NCBI GenBank assembly: GCA_013398015.1
Contig: VZRR01010264.1
Span: 186,005 to 250,004 of the forward strand
DNA length: 64,000 nt
Origin: Oreocharis arfaki
Taxonomy: Eukaryota; Chordata; Aves; Passeriformes; Paramythiidae
Reading direction: 5' to 3'
In this document: positions 38,301 to 50,809 of the stretch, piece after piece
Position numbering within the stretch: position 1 is the stretch's first letter
Layout of the letters: each line of letters begins with the position of its first letter
Translations under genes and position numbers: made by a program
Notes under the pieces: generated by a model
Told to the model about the DNA's origin: nothing
Seen by the model: the letters and a program-made list of their open reading frames with translations, nothing else
Databases searched by the model: none

Positions 38301-40559
38301 ATGCATTGGCCTGAACAGCATAAAAAACTGTTTAGAGAGTAATAATGTGAACATCATACCTAATGATTCAGAACCTGCATGACATAAGTGATGGTATTTT
38401 GGTGAACATATGGATTTTAACTAGGGCTTGGCAGCACAGGACCCTTGTTTAGCTCAGCATGCTGGGATGCTGAGGAAACTAAATCAGAGAGATGGCTGAA
38501 TTATTAGTCAGGATTTTTCCCTTTCTGTAGGCTGATGAGTGGAATGATATTGGAAGCCAAGAGGTCTAGCTATAAATAGGGAGTATCTTTCCATTTCTCA
38601 GTTCTTTTAGTGCTGTAAAATTGGAAGAACAATTTTTTGCTATGCACCTAATTCCTTCAGTGCAGCACAGGTTTAAACACTCAGGACCCAGCTGCCATTG
38701 ACTACTAGGCACCATAAACACTGTCCAAACCAGGGCAATTAACACTAACTCTCTGGTGTTTCAGATTCAAGGTAAAACAGATTCATTCTTAGGAAGTGCA
38801 GAACTGGCACAGCCTTATCTTGCACGAAAGGACAAGACAGACCAGCCCCAAGGTGTATATCAAGAAAGCCTTTGTCTTTCTAGTGAGTTTGCATTTCTAC
38901 TGAGTGGGTTTAGGCTGCAGCAAAATTTATACCAGCAGAGATGTCTCAATTTAATTAAGACAAATTTTTCATGTAAATCAGCATCTTTTGCCATCAGTAC
39001 GAAAGCAATAGGGTAAAAACAGTTATATTCTGAAGTTGTTACTGGAAATTTTCTGGCTTAGAAGAGACCCTGTCTCCCTGCCTGTTAACATGCCTCATGC
39101 CTCAACTTAGGAAACAGAACAAATTATCAGAAGGTAATAGGAAACAAATTGATTCCCAAGAACAAAGTAAGCTTTAGGCTCCAGACACTCTCCTCTTACT
39201 ACTTCCAGCTTTTGAAACAGGTAGTCCAACTTTTATCCAGTCAGTTCTGTTCTTTTTACCTCCTTGTATCAGCTTGTGACAGAGATAGCACAGAGAAAGA
39301 ACAGCAGAAAAAATTATTTATCAGTAAATCTGGGAGATACAACTCTGCTTTTGAACCTTCTATGTAAAAACCTAAATAAATTGCAAAATCAGTCAGAGAA
39401 ACATTACATGTATCATCAAAATCACATTAGATCAAAACACATTCAATTTCCTTCTCCTTTCTCAGAAAGAGAAGACTTTTTTTTTCCTGAATACAGCTGC
39501 CTTAAATTGTGTGAGAAGCTACAGCAAATCAACAACAGTATCAGTAGAACCAAAAATATCCTATTTGATAGCAGTTGATCTTCAGATAAAATATTGACAT
39601 TATAGCAAATAACAACATACAACCAACAGGGGACAGGAGAGCTGGGAACATAAAAGCATTAGACTTTGCTTAACACATAAACTTTATTTTCCTCACTAGC
39701 ACTGGGTTTTAGACCTTTGACTGAGAGGAACTTGGGTAACAAGGACTGAGGGGTGTGTGGGAGTCAGAGCTGGGTAGCAAATGTCCTTGCACAGCAGTGC
39801 TTCTACTGCCAGGGCCAGGAGTTGATCACCATGTTCAAACCTCTGTCTGGGAGAGGGGGAAGTGCCAAGAAAGGGTGGGAGGCAAAGGAGAGCCCTTAAC
39901 TATTGGCAACTCCTAGAATATAATGATAGAATGATACTATACATAGTATATTATGTGTTGCATTGGAAAAAATATAGGCATGATCATTAAGGTCTCAGAT
40001 CAATTATAACTCAGGAAATTAATTTACTGTTCTCATAATTTTCTAAGCATCTTTATATTCCATCAATGTGTTGTTTAATGATTAAATTCAAAATCACTAC
40101 TTTCTGTTAATGTTTTAGAGCCGAAAGTGCTGCCTCAAGATGGTAGAAGATAGTTGCTATAAATACCCAAATTATAGCCAAATCTGTGACTGCTGTCAGT
40201 GTCAGTGGTACGATTTCCATCGGGCTTTCTCCTCTTCCAAACATACCTTGCACTGCAGCAGACACTGCAAGTCTGAAAGACGGGTCTGGCACCATCACTG
40301 GGATATTTACCTCTATTTAAAAGTAGAAGAGCATTTAAGAAATGAGACATAAAAAAGGAAAAGTCCCTAACACAAGAATAAAGACGACAAAGAAGTTAGT
40401 TTCGCTATAACTTTGCTCCTGAGCAATTTTGTACTCTTTCAGCTTCAAGGAGACCACCTGCACAATGACAAGGAGGTGAATCTGGTCTAGTAAGGGTCTT
40501 AACTGGAAGTGAAAAAAAAAAAAAATCTGGTGTTGTTGCTTAGCACATTTATGTACTTC
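35341..40559. other. Non-coding unique sequence
   Basis: No gene, RNA gene or clear repeat. The longest frames are 111 codons (35333-35668, - strand) and 104 codons (39264-39578, + strand), both featureless. Confidence 0.5.
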
Positions 40560-40692
40560 CCAGCTACAGATCCCAAAGTGTTTATAAAGCTCCAGAAATA
40601 TAATTATCTTCATTTCATAGCCAAGGAAATTGAAAGGCAAAATTAAGTAGTTCGCTGAGGACCACACAGTGAATCATTTGAAGAGCCCAATT
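40560..40692 (+). repeat. MIR-like SINE relic
   Basis: In order: CCCAAAGTGTTTATAAAG, TTATCTTCATTTCATAG, AGGAAATTGAAAGGCA, TTAAGTAGTTCGC and GGACCACACAGTGAATC. These match, with mismatches, the MIR series (CAAAGCGCTTTACA, TTATCCCCATTTTACAG, AGGAAACTGAGGCA, TTAAGTAACTTGC, GGTCACACAGCTAGT). The order and spacing of five blocks make chance unlikely. It is an ancient, inert SINE copy. Confidence 0.62.
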
Positions 40693-42803
40693 GTTACTGT
40701 AAATCTCCACACCTAGGCAATGATTATGCTGCTATGACTCAGACTAGGTATTATTCTAGAACATCAATTGCTGCTGCACAACCAGTGTCGCACACCAACT
40801 CCTACACACTCTTCATTCTGTTCAGAGGCCTGCTGGACTTTTTAACTTGTCTCCATTTTGCTCTGCAATAAAGCAGGTGTTCTTCAGAATTTTCCCCAAA
40901 ATTTACTTTGAAGGGGCATCCAGCTCTCAAGAGCTGGAAGTTTTATCCTAAAAGAGTTAAAAGCACTGTTTAAGAGCCTAACTTAATTTGGCCAGCTAAC
41001 TAGCATCCATGCTCTGCAAAACAATCCCACAATTGTGGTTTTGAAGGGTAAATTTCTTTAGCCACCCACAGTGGAACAGAGATACAAGTCTGGGAGATCC
41101 CACCACACCTGCAGTGACATCGATATTCTGAAGCACAGAAAAAAGTTGTGATTTTCTGATGACAACAGAGTAAACAATTTTGGAGAAATAAATAGAACTC
41201 ATTTGAGATGTGGGTTAGTCAATCATTTGTAAATGTACTCCTTAAGGTGTACTGCTGCTGGTGCATTTGTGCACTATTTTACAAGAAGATGGGAACAACT
41301 TTTGTCTAAAATTCAAGACACCTAGAAACTGCGATAAGTATGACACCAAGTTAGCTACTCTGTTTTCAATTTGATGAACATCTATGAACTCAGGTCTGTT
41401 GCTGCCCTTTTCCTCACAGCTGCCAACCTGGCTGGAGAAGAATATGGAGGTCAGGAAAGCTTGTCTTAAAGACAGATGACTCCTTGATGATGCTGAAAAA
41501 GTGATCCGCTGTTAAGCACAAAAATTGGTCTGGCACTCCTCCAACTTCGGTTTTTCGTTTGTGTGACTCAGGTAGGCTTGGTTAAACAGAAGGTGGACAT
41601 GTCTGAGGTCTGTCCATTGTCACAGGTTTTGATAACATCTGAACACCTGCTGTACATACAGACATCTGAAATTTTCTATAGAGGGTGCTGTATTTGCTAT
41701 AAGGTTTTATGGGTCTTCTGCTAAAAGCAGCATCTACCTACATGAAATACTTTCCATGCTAGGAAACTGAATTCTACCACAGAACTGCTGCGTTTTAGCA
41801 GTCAAATCAGGTCTCTGAAAGCATTGCAAAATATTCTTCCAGGGATTTGTTGAAGCAAAACCCAAATATTTTTGCTATATTTTTATTCCACAAATAATTT
41901 TCAAAAATATTTTCACTAAATATTTTTCTTTTCACAGATTTATAAACTCCCAGACTAGTAAAAAAAGTGACTGTCATACTCAAGCTTGACCATTAGTATG
42001 CATAGGGAATAGATTTTCTTTTTCCATAAGGACTCTTAGAGAAAGATCTGATCTCATTTTAAACCTATGGCGAGTCTACTTCCTGCAGCAAAGTATTCTA
42101 ATATTTAATTATAGAAAGCTATATTGTTTGCAAGGTAGATTTTGTTCAATACATCTGAAAAGAGGAAAAATAAAGCCTGGTCTGTCAGGTCTCCTCTACA
42201 TCTTCTCACACAAATACATGCACAGACATACAAGGTACACCACATCCCAAGGCTTGTTTGCCAGTATCTAGAGCAATGCAGTATTTACTTCCATATTCTT
42301 CCTAAAGGGCAGGCCCAAAAGGTAGACACAGTCTTTCCAGTGTGGGGAGCAGAAATGAGGCTCAGCTCCCTCTTCCTGGTTTCAAGCTTCCTTTTACCCA
42401 CCAAAGGTTGCATTGCAGTGAGAGCTCATTTTGTGGTGATAATATCTGACAACCCTTCCAAGTCTTTTTCTGAGTCACTGTTTTCAGAGATAGTCTCCCT
42501 AATTCTTCTTCCTAAATGTTCTACTTCGCTTTTGGCTGCATTTAAAGATATTTTGCTGGTTCTTGGCTGTTAACCAGGCAATTCAAATCAGTTTATAAAA
42601 TTAGATCATCGTTCTCATAATAAAGACCATCAACATCACTATGTTTTTATCAGCCTAAGGAATACTCTAAGGTATAAATAAAAGGTTTTATGTTTGTTCA
42701 GTAAGACTTGTTTTGTGTCGCATGGTGGGGAGAGGTTTTTCCACTAGTCTTCCAAAGCATGAAAATTAGGTGCCTACAAGACAACAGAGCAGGGCTGACA
42801 CCT
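40693..42803. other. Non-coding sequence next to CR1 remnant
   Basis: No gene is seen. A 143-codon + strand frame at 42142-42573 (Ser/Leu rich, no domain) is most likely chance. No 3' part of the neighbouring - strand CR1 was found here, although that is where it would be expected. Confidence 0.45.
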
Positions 42804-43325
42804 CTATTTTCTACATTTTGGTAAACCGGCAAAATTTAGCATCATAGTTAGCTCCTTGAGACTTTTGAGTCTAAAATAATCTGAGGCCGTTGATATGAAT
42901 ATGTTCAATTTCAGCAGTTGCTGCCTTACCTCTTTCTTTGTTACAGATGGCAAACTTTCATTTCCATCTACAACATCATATGGGATGGATACATCCTCCT
43001 GTTTCATTCCAAGTGCTGAACAGAAATATTTATTAAACATTTCTGCCTTATCTGCATCATTATTTATGATTTCCATCATCTGCATATTCAGTGGAACCAT
43101 ATCTGACCTAAGATTCTTTTTGATGCTAAAATGTTTTCAAATTGCCTTCTTGTTGTTTTTAACCATATTGGCCATTGATGTTTATCAGAGCTGTTAATTT
43201 CTTTTATCAGTTACTTATAAGTCTCAACATATAACTTCTGCCTGCTTTTTCCATTCATGATACATCACTATTTTCTGGTTTTGCAGTACTTTTTTGTGGT
43301 TTAACCAGGATATTTTGATTACTGT
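42804..43325 (-). mobile_element. Decayed internal CR1-type LINE ORF2 fragment
   Basis: The - strand frame from 43100 down to 42804 encodes a 98-residue piece with DKAEMFNKYFCSAL, LPSVTKKEVRQQLLKLN and LKSLKEL. These match the order of the segment just before the reverse-transcriptase core in CR1-clade ORF2 proteins (KAELLNAFFASVF, then EEVRDHLxKLD, then PRVLKELA). Upstream the same frame continues with NNKKAI, an in-frame TGA (43139-43137) and KHFSIKKNLRSD. Further up, ISWLNHKKVLQ and HEWKKQAE (43319 to about 43228) resemble the linker between the endonuclease and RT domains. Stops and frameshifts show that it is dead. The RT catalytic core and the 3' end are absent, which is unusual because CR1 copies normally lose the 5' end; a later deletion or break is likely. 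Confidence 0.68.
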
Positions 43326-45261
43326 ACGTTTTTGCATGAGATTTTATGTCCTTGAACAATTCCCAGTATTCATTAATACATACTAATTAAAATTTACATT
43401 CCTGTTCAGTTATGCTAATGGATTCAAGCTTGAATAAACTGGCCCCCTAAAACATCCAAGTATAACTACTTGGTGTTATATACAGTTCATACTTATAAAG
43501 TAAATAGAACCATGTTGTTTAACAGTTCTTCCTGTTTGATGGTCACTGGTGGGCAATATTTATCTCTTTTTCCATCAAAGTTATGTTCAGTTTTGAACTT
43601 CCTTGTTCAAGATGAATCTCCACACTCTGAGATTATCTGCTGCTATTTTTGGAAGCGCTAGGGAATTCTGGTGCTGGCAAAACAAAACCTTAGAAAATAA
43701 TCCTCAGTTTAAACACTACTATGATAGATTTTTGTTCTCCCCACACTGAGGAAAAAACGGTGAAAGAACAGCTCCTCTCGCTGTCTCTGTGGTTGTTTTT
43801 TTTTCTCTGTAATTTACACAGAAATCTGTAATTATCTTTTGACTCAGAAATACCAACTTCCTGTTACTAGATTATTTTTGACTCTTCAACATGCAATGCA
43901 TTTTTGATGCAGAACTCCATCTCCAGTCCCTCTTCCTTATTAAGAGGGCTAAAAAATTTAATCAATATCCGTGAGACTACAGCACTATGACACCTTACCA
44001 AGTTTCAGACATATTAACTGTGTGACATTTCTTCACATGTATGAATACTGCCTCTGCTCACCTATTAACAAGGTGCTTGAAAGATCATCTAGCATTTCTT
44101 TTACAATCTAATATGTCCCTTATCACTTGGCTTTGTTTCATGTCTGGTGTGCTGATTGTAATTCACACACACAGTATATATCTGGTAGAATTTTTTTTAC
44201 ATTACTCAAATCCACACTTAGTTTAAGGCCCTTCTGGAAGTTTTTCATTGAGTGGGATGGCTTTTGCTGAGATGGTCAACAGGATCAGATTTTCCCATCT
44301 CTCAGGTAAGAAATCATCAACAGCCTGTCAGATGACACCTGACAAGGTATTAGTACTAGCCTACATCCTGCTAGCTTGAATCTCACCAAGGCTTGACTTC
44401 AAATTCTTCAATTTTGATCTAGAAAACCAGAAAACAGCCAGTTGTCCTTCTATGCCCCTGAAATATCTGGCAGGCTCCTTCCAATATATTGTCAAGAAAT
44501 ACTGCATTTCACTGTCCTGCAAAGGATGCTTTCGTGGGCTTTTTCCAGATTCTCCTGGTCTGAACTATGTTTGGTCCTCTTTATGAATGTTAAAAATTAA
44601 CTGACTAAAGTTAGTCCAACAACATGGAGGAATAAAACCCCATCATTTACAGCAGGTCATTGTTTGGCAGGTAAAAATGATCAATTATAAATAGATAATG
44701 TATGTCATAATCACCATGTGAAACAGCTTGCAGGCAATCCATAGATTGAAATACTTTGCCTAAACTATTAATCAAATAACTTCAACTGATGAACAAAAGA
44801 ACTAACTCTGCACTTGAATAATTTGCAAATAAGGAAAAAGAAATAGATTTGTCAAATTAATTTTTCATTATAAGTAGTTCAACCAGACCTATCCCTTTTT
44901 ATCATTTACATTGGTCTTAAATTCTTAAAGTGGTTTGGGAACCTTAAGGAGTAAAATCTGCTATAAATACTTAAAGCAATTCTCATTTATATATGGCACT
45001 GTAAACGTACAAACATACTTTACTTAGCATTGAATTAGGCAGTGGAGACCATAAGAGTGGTTACAATGGCTTTAACTCTCAGAAAGAGGCAAAGGCCTGA
45101 TAATCTGATATTTTTCAGGCTGACTGAAGAATGAACTGGATACCTGCAGTTTGAAGATTACTGCTTCAATTGACCCTCTCGGCAGCTTAAGGAGCCACTG
45201 GCACCGTGTCTCTACCAGGGCCAGCAGCCAACACTGGCAGGGATGCACTGGGCACAGTCCT
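43326..45261. other. Non-coding, possibly further CR1 5' decay
   Basis: No gene is recognised. The part nearest 43326 could be more of the - strand CR1 (towards the endonuclease), but no motif could be read. Frames reach only about 63 codons. AT-rich. Confidence 0.4.
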
Positions 45262-45312
45262 CAGGCTTCAGCAGGGGCCTGATTTCTAGAAATGCTCATC
45301 TGCAGCTCAGTG
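45262..45312. repeat. Possible ancient amniote repeat relic
   Basis: GGGGCCTGATTTCTAGAAATGCTCATCTGCAGCTCAGTG (about 45273-45311) resembles the GCCTGATTTTCAGAGGTGCTGAGCACCTGCAGCTC-type sequence found as an old dispersed repeat in sauropsids. It is short and diverged. Confidence 0.33.
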
Positions 45313-45318
45313 CTGAAT

Positions 45319-45357
45319 GTGTTTGTTGGTTTGTTTGGTTTGGTTTTAGGTTGGTTA
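45319..45357. repeat. GTTT/GGTTT low-complexity tract
   Basis: Repeated GTTTG and GGTTT units on the + strand with no A or C over most of the tract. It is a simple interrupted repeat. Confidence 0.8.
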
Positions 45358-48300
45358 ACTTTAGGAACTTTTGGAGTTACGACCCCATCCAGTAATGCTT
45401 GGCTTGCAAGGACAAACAGGTTCACAGAGGTGGTATGAACACATTGCTGGGCATGATTTGAGATGGGACTCTTTTTTTCCTAAACTATCACTACCTTCAG
45501 AGACCTGGAATAATATCATCAAATGTATTGGAATAGCTCAGATTCTGGGATCCTTGTCCATAGTATACAGCATCAACTCCACAGGCAGTCCTACTGAAAC
45601 TATGCAAAATCTTACACTTCAGGCATTAATACAATCAGTCAAAACTACTTGCTAAATTTAGAAGATTAAGGGTGTTTACAGAGATCAGTAACAAATATTC
45701 TTTTTAAATCTGGCAATCTGACTTAAATGACAAAAACAACCTAATACCATTTTGTTTTTCTGGTGGTTGGGAGTGTGTTGTTGTTTGCTTGATTCTGTTT
45801 TTTATAGTGCTGGCATTTAACAGAGAGGCTCTGATTTTAACTCTGAATAAATCTGACATAGAAACACCCAGAGGAAATAAACACAAAGTACTATGAGGTC
45901 ATATTTACAACCACTTTTTAAGCTCTTTCTGAATTAAGCATGCCACATCTCTGCATCAGTTGTGTTATACTAGGTAAGCAATGCACTATTCAAATGATTT
46001 TTAATGACCAAAGCCCCTGTATTTTAGGGTTGTTAGGCTGAACATCTGTTATCTACTCAGACAGTGAGTAGTCAAGTCAGTATTTGGGTGAATAATTTGC
46101 AAATTCAATGCATAGAAAATTTGGTACCAGTGCTAAGGTTAATTCATTTTTCCTGGGATGTTTTATAGCCAAATGGAATCAAAATGTCCTCACACATTAC
46201 TTCACACCCACCTACTTCTCTGAGAAACCAGTGTTGGACAGTACTGAAGAGTGTAAAGATAACATGGGATGAAACAGGAGCCATGAATAAAGCAGGAAAA
46301 AGAAAAGTGCTTTAGATGTTAGTCTACAAAACGCAGTGTTCAGCTCAGTACAGCAGAAACAAGGTGGTTAAAAAATCAACAAAGGAACCGTGAGGAAAGC
46401 TACCACTGTTTGGATTTATTCATTATTACAACAGCAGCTCGTAACCCAGTTTCACAAAGAGAATAGTTCAGTGTCCTACACATGGCGTTGGATAGGAAGA
46501 TTTCAAAAGTCTTTAAAACAGGAAGAAACACCTTTCATCCTCAAATATTTAATCTGCAGCATACGGCTTCACATGCTTGCTGTTGTTTTTTTTAAGACCA
46601 ATGCACACCTGAAGCTTTCCCACTTCTAGTTACAGAATTCTCTGATGTTTGTAATAGTCTGGTACCAGAGCAACTAACTTGGTACTTTGGAGTGCTAAAG
46701 GGAGGTAATTAGACCATGAAACAACCCACTAGCATCCAGCAGCACCTGGTATTCAATGGGAGTCAGTGGCTGCCTGTGTGTGTGGTCTCTTTGCTATTTG
46801 GTCTCGTAGTTTGGCTATAGCAAATGGGGTTAGTCTGGATGACTGTGGTAGAGAAGTGTGCTTACACTCCTATATTTATGCTAGAGTTAAAAAATATTAA
46901 TTAGAGTACACTGCAGCAGACCCCAGTGGAAGTTGTTCAGTGTCCTTTGGATGAGGCCATAAGATTTCACCATTTGCTGATTTAAAAGTTCATTAACAGA
47001 GAAATTGAGCTGTGGGATAGTAGAAGGAACTGAGAACTGCTAAACTTGCCCTTTTTTTCTCCATTGTTATACAGAAAGGTAGCAGCACATTCAGGAGCCA
47101 AAACTAAGCCTGAATCCCAGGGCTGGACTGGAAGACAGGAACACTTCCACCCTTTGTGCCTGTGTCTGTCGCTCTAACAACTCCTGACAGTGAAACTGGG
47201 GGATGAGGGAGTGGGCAGGAGAAGGGGGGAATGCTTTGTGCCTCACCACCAGTTCTGCAACCTCATTAAGTAGAAAAGTCGTATTCTTCAACAGGTTACC
47301 TAGACTTTCTCAAACACTACATTTCCCACCGTTTCATTTGAGTTCTTGCTCTAAGGAATCTCCCTAGAACAGACTTTCACATGATAGACTGTCACCGATG
47401 GTTAAAAGCTATGTCATCATTGACCTTATGTATAAGATCATTAATCACAGATAACTGATCCCTGGGCATGAAAAATTATTTTTTCCCAATAGAAAAATGA
47501 GATTCTAACATTTTATCCACAAATTAGGCACCAGAAATATTGATGCCTCATCATGCTTAGTACAGCATTTGATTTCAACAGGTCAAAGAATTAATGAGTC
47601 CCATATATGCTTCCTATGTACACTCTAAACTTATAGGAATATAAAGTTGTAGGGTTTTGGGTCAATTTACTTGCTTGGAAAAAATAAAATACAATTAATT
47701 GTTGTGACCACTGTTCTAGGTGCTACATCCCTCTAATGAGGCTGAATACATGACAAAAGTTTCTGCATGTTATCTGCTGGCTCCCAAAGCGGCCAGACCC
47801 ATTTTCAGCTCCTCTAAATTTATGCCTCTGTTTTTACTTAAAGTTTCAAGAGGAAAAGTCACATGGGTGTTTTGTGATTCTTTGCCAAAGGGGCATCAAA
47901 TGTTGTCCTGTATGTTTCTCAAAGCCTGCACAAAGCTTTCAGTCCTAGTGCACATTGATACATACTCCTGGCAGCTTTTGTTTACTGGCTCAATCATACA
48001 AACAGATCCAAATTTCACAAACACAGATCAGCTGCACAAGAAGGGAGAGAAATGTCCTACTTGAGACCACATCTATTTCAACACTCTCTACCCCCCTTAC
48101 TGCAAGAGAGGGAGTGGCAGAATCACGAGGCACTACTGTTATGTGTGTTAGAAGTATCTTCTAATACTCAAAGGTTTCTTCTCAAAAGTGTAAAAAACTT
48201 AAAAATAATAATAGTATCATTTCACTAAATGAACAGAACATCTGAGAAACTTTCTTGGAAAATATAATTTGGATGTTTTCAACATCGCTTATTTTATTTC

Positions 48301-48799
48301 ACAACAAACTTACATTTTATCACATGATTGCTTTCCCAATTATAGTGCAAAATAAAAGGCATCATCAAATTGTTTAATAGGTGCAGAGGAAAATGTAGTT
48401 TTGTACATCAAATGATGCAGAAAATAATGTGACAACAACAACAACAAAAAAATCTGTGTTGGGATAGAAAATTATTGCTATGGAGTTATTTGTCCTATAT
48501 CTCCTCAATGGAGGAAAGAGACAGAGAGCCCCCAGGTTTGGTTATTATTTTTCTGATAAAGTGTACACTAGGATAAAGGGAAGATTTCCTCTTCCAAGTA
48601 GGGTCTGCAGTCCTTCCGGTGAGTGTGTAATCTCAACAGTTAAAAGACAAATCGCGTTTATCCATAAAAACAGAAGTCCATGCTTAGGCTGCAGGGTAGG
48701 AGATTTAGGCAGAGACACTGACAGTTTTTCTTTAGAAAACTGTTTGTATTTTCACTGCAATCTACTCAGACACATACTAATAGAATTTTAAAAGGTCTG
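45358..48799. other. Non-coding unique sequence
   Basis: No gene is seen. Frames reach 114 codons (47720-48064 +) without recognisable features. A short (ACA)n run lies at 48432-48446. Confidence 0.5.
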
Positions 48800-49254
48800 T
48801 ATACATCCACCGGTGCTCAGATCGCATGTTGATAAGCACCCCCCGGTGATTTTCAGATCTCCAACTCCAGCGTGGACCGGTGATTACCTCTGTCTGCCTG
48901 GCAATACAGAGCACTAATCTGTCTCAAAACAAGTTCCCCAGACCAGCACAGGGTAGGGAGCAGTGGATCACCACCACCCTCTTTGGAGGGCCTGCATCCA
49001 GGCCGTGCAGCTCAGGTATGTATTATTTATGGCCGTGCCTCTGTGTGATTACCTGCAGTTAACTGGAAGCCTCTCTAAAACAAAGGTTGCTCTAGTCCTG
49101 CTCGCCATTGGCACCAGGCCCTCCTCGCTCCTGCTCTCCCCCACTGCTGTAAGCAGACATAACAGCCCTCGGTCTAATTAGCTGTCTTTAAGGCAGGGCT
49201 AAGTGGGCTCAGTGGGGGGAAGAGGCTTTCCTGAGCCCCTCCAAGCCTCTCCTT
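48800..49254. promoter_or_regulatory. Candidate regulatory block flanking CpG cluster
   Basis: GC-richer, repeat-free sequence with GGTGATTACC, GGTCTAATTAGCTG (49170-49183) and several GATTA words. It runs directly into the CpG cluster. Open frames of 60-72 codons on the + strand have no family match. The combination of homeodomain-like sites and elevated GC is typical of vertebrate developmental enhancers or promoter-proximal DNA. The call is inferred. Confidence 0.38.
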
Positions 49255-49545
49255 GGCGCTGGCAGACGGAGCGCACGCAGCCTCCGAGAGGCACCGCAAA
49301 CTCGCTGACATTATGTCCACGGGTTATCATTATCATCTTTTTTTGAAAAACCTGATCGATCGCTCCCGACCACAATGATGCTTCAGGGCATCTCTCGCTC
49401 TGCTGGGGAGTGATTGACCATTGGGTATCATTAAAGAGGGGAGGTGAGGGGAGGGAGAGAGGGAGGCAGGCGAGGGGAAGACCGAGGCGGCTGCAGTAGC
49501 AGCACGGGCTCCGGCTCCTCCTTGAGCACGCCTCTCCCTCCCGGA
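49255..49545. promoter_or_regulatory. Small CpG cluster, candidate CpG island or promoter
   Basis: I count 19 CpG dinucleotides between 49257 and 49542, about one per 15 bases, while most of the window has almost none. The right half is strongly GC-rich (42 of 60 bases at 49441-49500). It holds TCGATCGC and CCGACC in an unmethylated-island style. No TATA box or recognisable initiator was found and no start codon of a known gene follows. It may be an orphan CpG island, the promoter of a non-coding RNA or the core of an enhancer. The direction of any transcription is unknown. Confidence 0.45.
49438..49463 (+). other. Canonical G-quadruplex motif
   Basis: G runs at 49438-49441, 49448-49451, 49453-49455 and 49461-49463, with loops of 6, 1 and 5 bases, satisfy the usual G3+N1-7 rule on the + strand. 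A fifth run (49474-49477) lies just beyond. The motif sits inside the CpG cluster, a common location for such motifs near promoters. Confidence 0.75.
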
Positions 49546-50369
49546 CACTGCTGACCTTTCACTCAGGAGCCAGCTGGAGTCAGGAGAGATTTAATTGAAT
49601 GGCTTCCTCAGATGTGTTTGGAGTTTGGGTGATGCAGGAGGAGGATACAGCACTGAGAAGAGAGAAAGTGGGGGGAGAGGAACAGGAAAGAAAAACAAAA
49701 ATAAAACAAGAAAAAAACCAACAACTTTGGATGACCTTCAAAGGCTAATTGCTTGGCTCTTCCTAGGCCTGGGCTTTGGCTTGCACAAGGATCCTGGCAT
49801 TAGCAGGGCTAGGGCTGTCCTTCCCTGGGCACAAGCACCTCCACTGCAGCAGTCCTGCTGCCCTGGCACTTCCCATCACCCTCTCCCTGTGCAACCAACC
49901 AAAGATGAGCCAAATGAGCCACTTGTGCCCTCCTGGGTGACGCCACACAGGCAGAACAAGGGTCATCCTAATTTTCTAGGTCTCCTCATTCACTGGAGAA
50001 AGGCACTGGGAGGGGTGGGGCAAGAAGTAAGCATTCCTTTGAAAGAGTGCATAAACACAGAAACGTGCACGGATATTTTCTTGTCTTTTTTAACGTCACA
50101 TTTTTCTTCAGGTTGAATACAGAAACAAGCAAAAAGAAAAACCACAGAGGTCCCAGCCAGGGCAACCCAGCAACTGTCTTGGTGCTTGCCCTTTTCCAGT
50201 CACCTCTCCTTTCCCCTAGTTTGGCTCCTTTGTTTGTGCCCAGGACACTGCACCTTGGCAGGGCTACCCCACACACCTCCTGCTCCTCCCCCCTCCTTTC
50301 CTCTCCCTTCCCTGCATGTCCCTCTCAATGCAAGCTCCCCCCTTTCCATTTTAACATAACTAAAAAGGA
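49546..50369. other. Non-coding, with pyrimidine-rich tract
   Basis: The longest N-free open frame of the window (173 codons, 49595-50116, +) is here. It has Lys/Asn-rich and then Pro-rich low-complexity composition, no domain, and follows no clear promoter, so I do not call it a gene. A C/T-rich tract lies at about 50270-50345. Overlapping frames on the other strand are also featureless. Confidence 0.45.
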
Positions 50370-50770
50370 ACGAATGGATCTCAGCTGAGTTAAATGGGTG
50401 ACAAGGGAGATGGAGAGAAGGAAATTCATCCCTTCTTGTCTTTGAGAGCAATTTAATTAGGCCCAGGCCCCCTGTGAGTGGGTAAGGGAAAGGCTGAGGA
50501 TTGGCTTGTCTGGGCTTCCTCTGAAGGCGAAAGCGGCCTTGGACACACATACAGAGAAAGGATTTTTAAAGGATCATGTAAGAAGATCAACAGATAAGCA
50601 GCTAATTTTGTGTACTTAGGGAGAAAATGAGTGCGTTCACTCCCACCGGAATAGCCAGAGTGATGGGATGAGAGGAAGGAAAACGAGGAGGAAGCAAGGA
50701 AAAAAGCTTAAGGTATTTCACCATTGCTGCTGATTGCCAAAATTAAAGATTTATACTGCTTGATAGGGTA
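50370..50770. promoter_or_regulatory. Candidate regulatory block
   Basis: Repeat-free sequence with GAGAGCAATTTAATTAGGCCC (about 50443-50463), GCAGCTAATTTTGTG and GGGAGATGGAGAG. It has no coding signal. It is the right shoulder of the 48.8-50.8 kb GC-richer island. The call rests on composition and motifs only. Confidence 0.33.
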
Positions 50771-50809
50771 CTCTGGCTACAGCTTTCACAGTGACTGTGC
50801 ATGTGTACA

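Noticed and set aside
42142..42573. 143-codon + strand open frame beside the CR1 remnant
   Set aside because: Opposite strand to the CR1, no reverse-transcriptase or retroviral motif, composition ordinary.
49595..50116. 173-codon + strand open frame, the longest without N
   Set aside because: Lys/Asn-rich then Pro-rich composition, no domain, no splice or promoter context; a moderately GC-rich stretch favours such chance frames.
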